12,542 nt of DNA from Candidatus Rokuibacteriota bacterium (GTDB lineage: Bacteria; Methylomirabilota; Methylomirabilia; Rokubacteriales; JACOUJ01): NCBI GenBank assembly GCA_016177865.1, contig JACOUJ010000415.1, forward strand, positions 1 to 12,542, in the 5' to 3' direction. The position numbers and the translations under genes were made by a program. The notes under the pieces were generated by a model, which was not told the origin of the DNA, made no database searches, and saw only the letters and a list, made by a program, of their open reading frames with translations. This document shows, one piece after another, positions 11,841-12,542 of the stretch; positions within the stretch are counted from its first letter, which is position 1, and each line of letters opens with the position of its first letter.

Positions 11841-12542
11841 GTGGAACAGGCGAGGGTGGGGCTAATCGTTGCACTTATGTGTGGGCTCTGCTTGTCCGCC
11901 CGGGCAGGAGCCGCCCAAGATGTGAAGATTGGGATGATGTCGCCTGGTGGTGACGTGGGAAAACACGCGGTCGAAGGCGCAAGAATCGCGGTTGAAGAGT
12001 TGAATGCAGCAGGGGGACTCCATGGGAGAAAGGTCACGTTGGAGGTGGCCGAGGACGGCTGCGACGCCGCTAAGGCACAGGCAGCATTCAGTGCCCTGGC
12101 TCTTCGCTCTGGTGTTGTGGTTGTAATCGGGTCCTTCTGCCGTGCAAGTGTGGTGGCAACGTCAAGCCTTGGGGCCCAAAGTGGCGTGCTTCATCTTTCG
12201 GGCGTCCGTCTAGAGACGGACATCCTGGATAAGGCTGGCGAAGGATTTTACAGCAGAGCCTACCACACGGAAGAATGGACCAGAATTCTAGGACAGGAAC
12301 TCTTGAAGCAGGGTGCGAAGAGTACGGAGTTGGTCGCGGCGACGGACACGTTTTCAAAGGTGGCGGCAAAGGGACTATCGACGGCAACTGGAAAGGCGCC
12401 GCGCGCGTTTCTACTCACGGCGTTCCAGCTGGACGCAAAGAGCGCCTGGGCTGCTGGGACCACACCCGATGGACTGATCTTCGTAGGGCCAGCCCCGGTC
12501 GATGCTAGCAACATCAAATTTGCGCGCGCCGCTGGCGTAAAG
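11841..12542 (+). CDS. LivK-type ABC transporter substrate-binding protein, 3' end outside window
   Basis: An open frame of 234 codons from GTG to the window edge with no stop, so it is incomplete. Residues 1-25 are a signal peptide (ARVGLIVALMCGLCLSARAG, then AAQDVKIG), so the protein is exported. DVKIGMMSPGGDVGKHAVEG (residues 27-46), AVEELNAAGGLHGRKVTLEV (50-69), AEDGCDAAKAQ and VVVVIGSFCRAS match the periplasmic leucine/branched-chain amino acid-binding family, which captures amino acids, amides or aromatics for ABC uptake or sensing. GGGAGG at 11829-11834 fixes the start. The ligand is unknown. This fold is also used in sensory proteins, but the signal peptide favours a soluble binding protein. 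It is unrelated in function to the genes on its left. Confidence 0.85.
   Translation, partial: MEQARVGLIVALMCGLCLSARAGAAQDVKIGMMSPGGDVGKHAVEGARIAVEELNAAGGLHGRKVTLEVAEDGCDAAKAQAAFSALALRSGVVVVIGSFCRASVVATSSLGAQSGVLHLSGVRLETDILDKAGEGFYSRAYHTEEWTRILGQELLKQGAKSTELVAATDTFSKVAAKGLSTATGKAPRAFLLTAFQLDAKSAWAAGTTPDGLIFVGPAPVDASNIKFARAAGVK

Noticed and set aside
1..12542. CRISPR array
   Set aside because: No regularly spaced repeats were seen on reading through the window and no cas genes are present.

Overview
GC-rich bacterial DNA. Nothing in the window fixes the taxonomy. The gene types (a soil-type DDE transposase, a YbhB-like protein, a Lys/Ala-tailed cupin, a LivK-type binding protein, toxin-antitoxin and restriction genes) would fit an uncultured soil lineage such as Rokubacteria/Methylomirabilota or a proteobacterium. 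That is a guess from gene flavour, not from a marker gene.

Left part (1-2468). The window opens inside a DDE integrase/transposase gene. A gene-poor stretch of nearly 700 bases follows. It holds the 3' end of a tRNA gene (T-arm, acceptor strand and CCA) with no matching 5' half, which looks like a tRNA-targeted attachment-site scar, and just beyond it a 10-base direct repeat. Next come a YbhB/PEBP-family gene, a broken small Lrp/AsnC ligand-binding-domain gene (one frameshift, one nonsense codon), and a small cupin with a basic histone-like tail.

Middle part (2512-7907). A ribbon-helix-helix antitoxin and MazF toxin pair has a clear sigma-70-type promoter whose spacer is a perfect inverted repeat (probable autoregulatory operator), and a terminator hairpin follows it. 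A complete Type III restriction-modification operon (Mod then Res, overlapping by one base) comes next. Together these look like a small defence island.

Right part (7908-11641). This is the most unusual part. A leader with a nested inverted repeat precedes four tightly packed genes: an acyl-carrier-protein-like protein, a divergent thymidylate-synthase-like protein, a Panacea/SocA-like (DUF4065) protein and a second MazF/PemK-like toxin. The genes overlap or lie 3 bases apart, so they are very likely one transcript. Facing them is a gene for an Fe-S uracil-DNA glycosylase family protein, and divergent from that is an alpha-helical protein with possible MazG-like character. The carrier protein, the TS-like enzyme, the glycosylase and a possible nucleotide pyrophosphohydrolase suggest pyrimidine-nucleotide chemistry guarded by a toxin-antitoxin module. 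This is the main candidate for an undescribed system.

Right edge (11841-12542). A secreted LivK-type substrate-binding protein gene begins with GTG and runs off the window.
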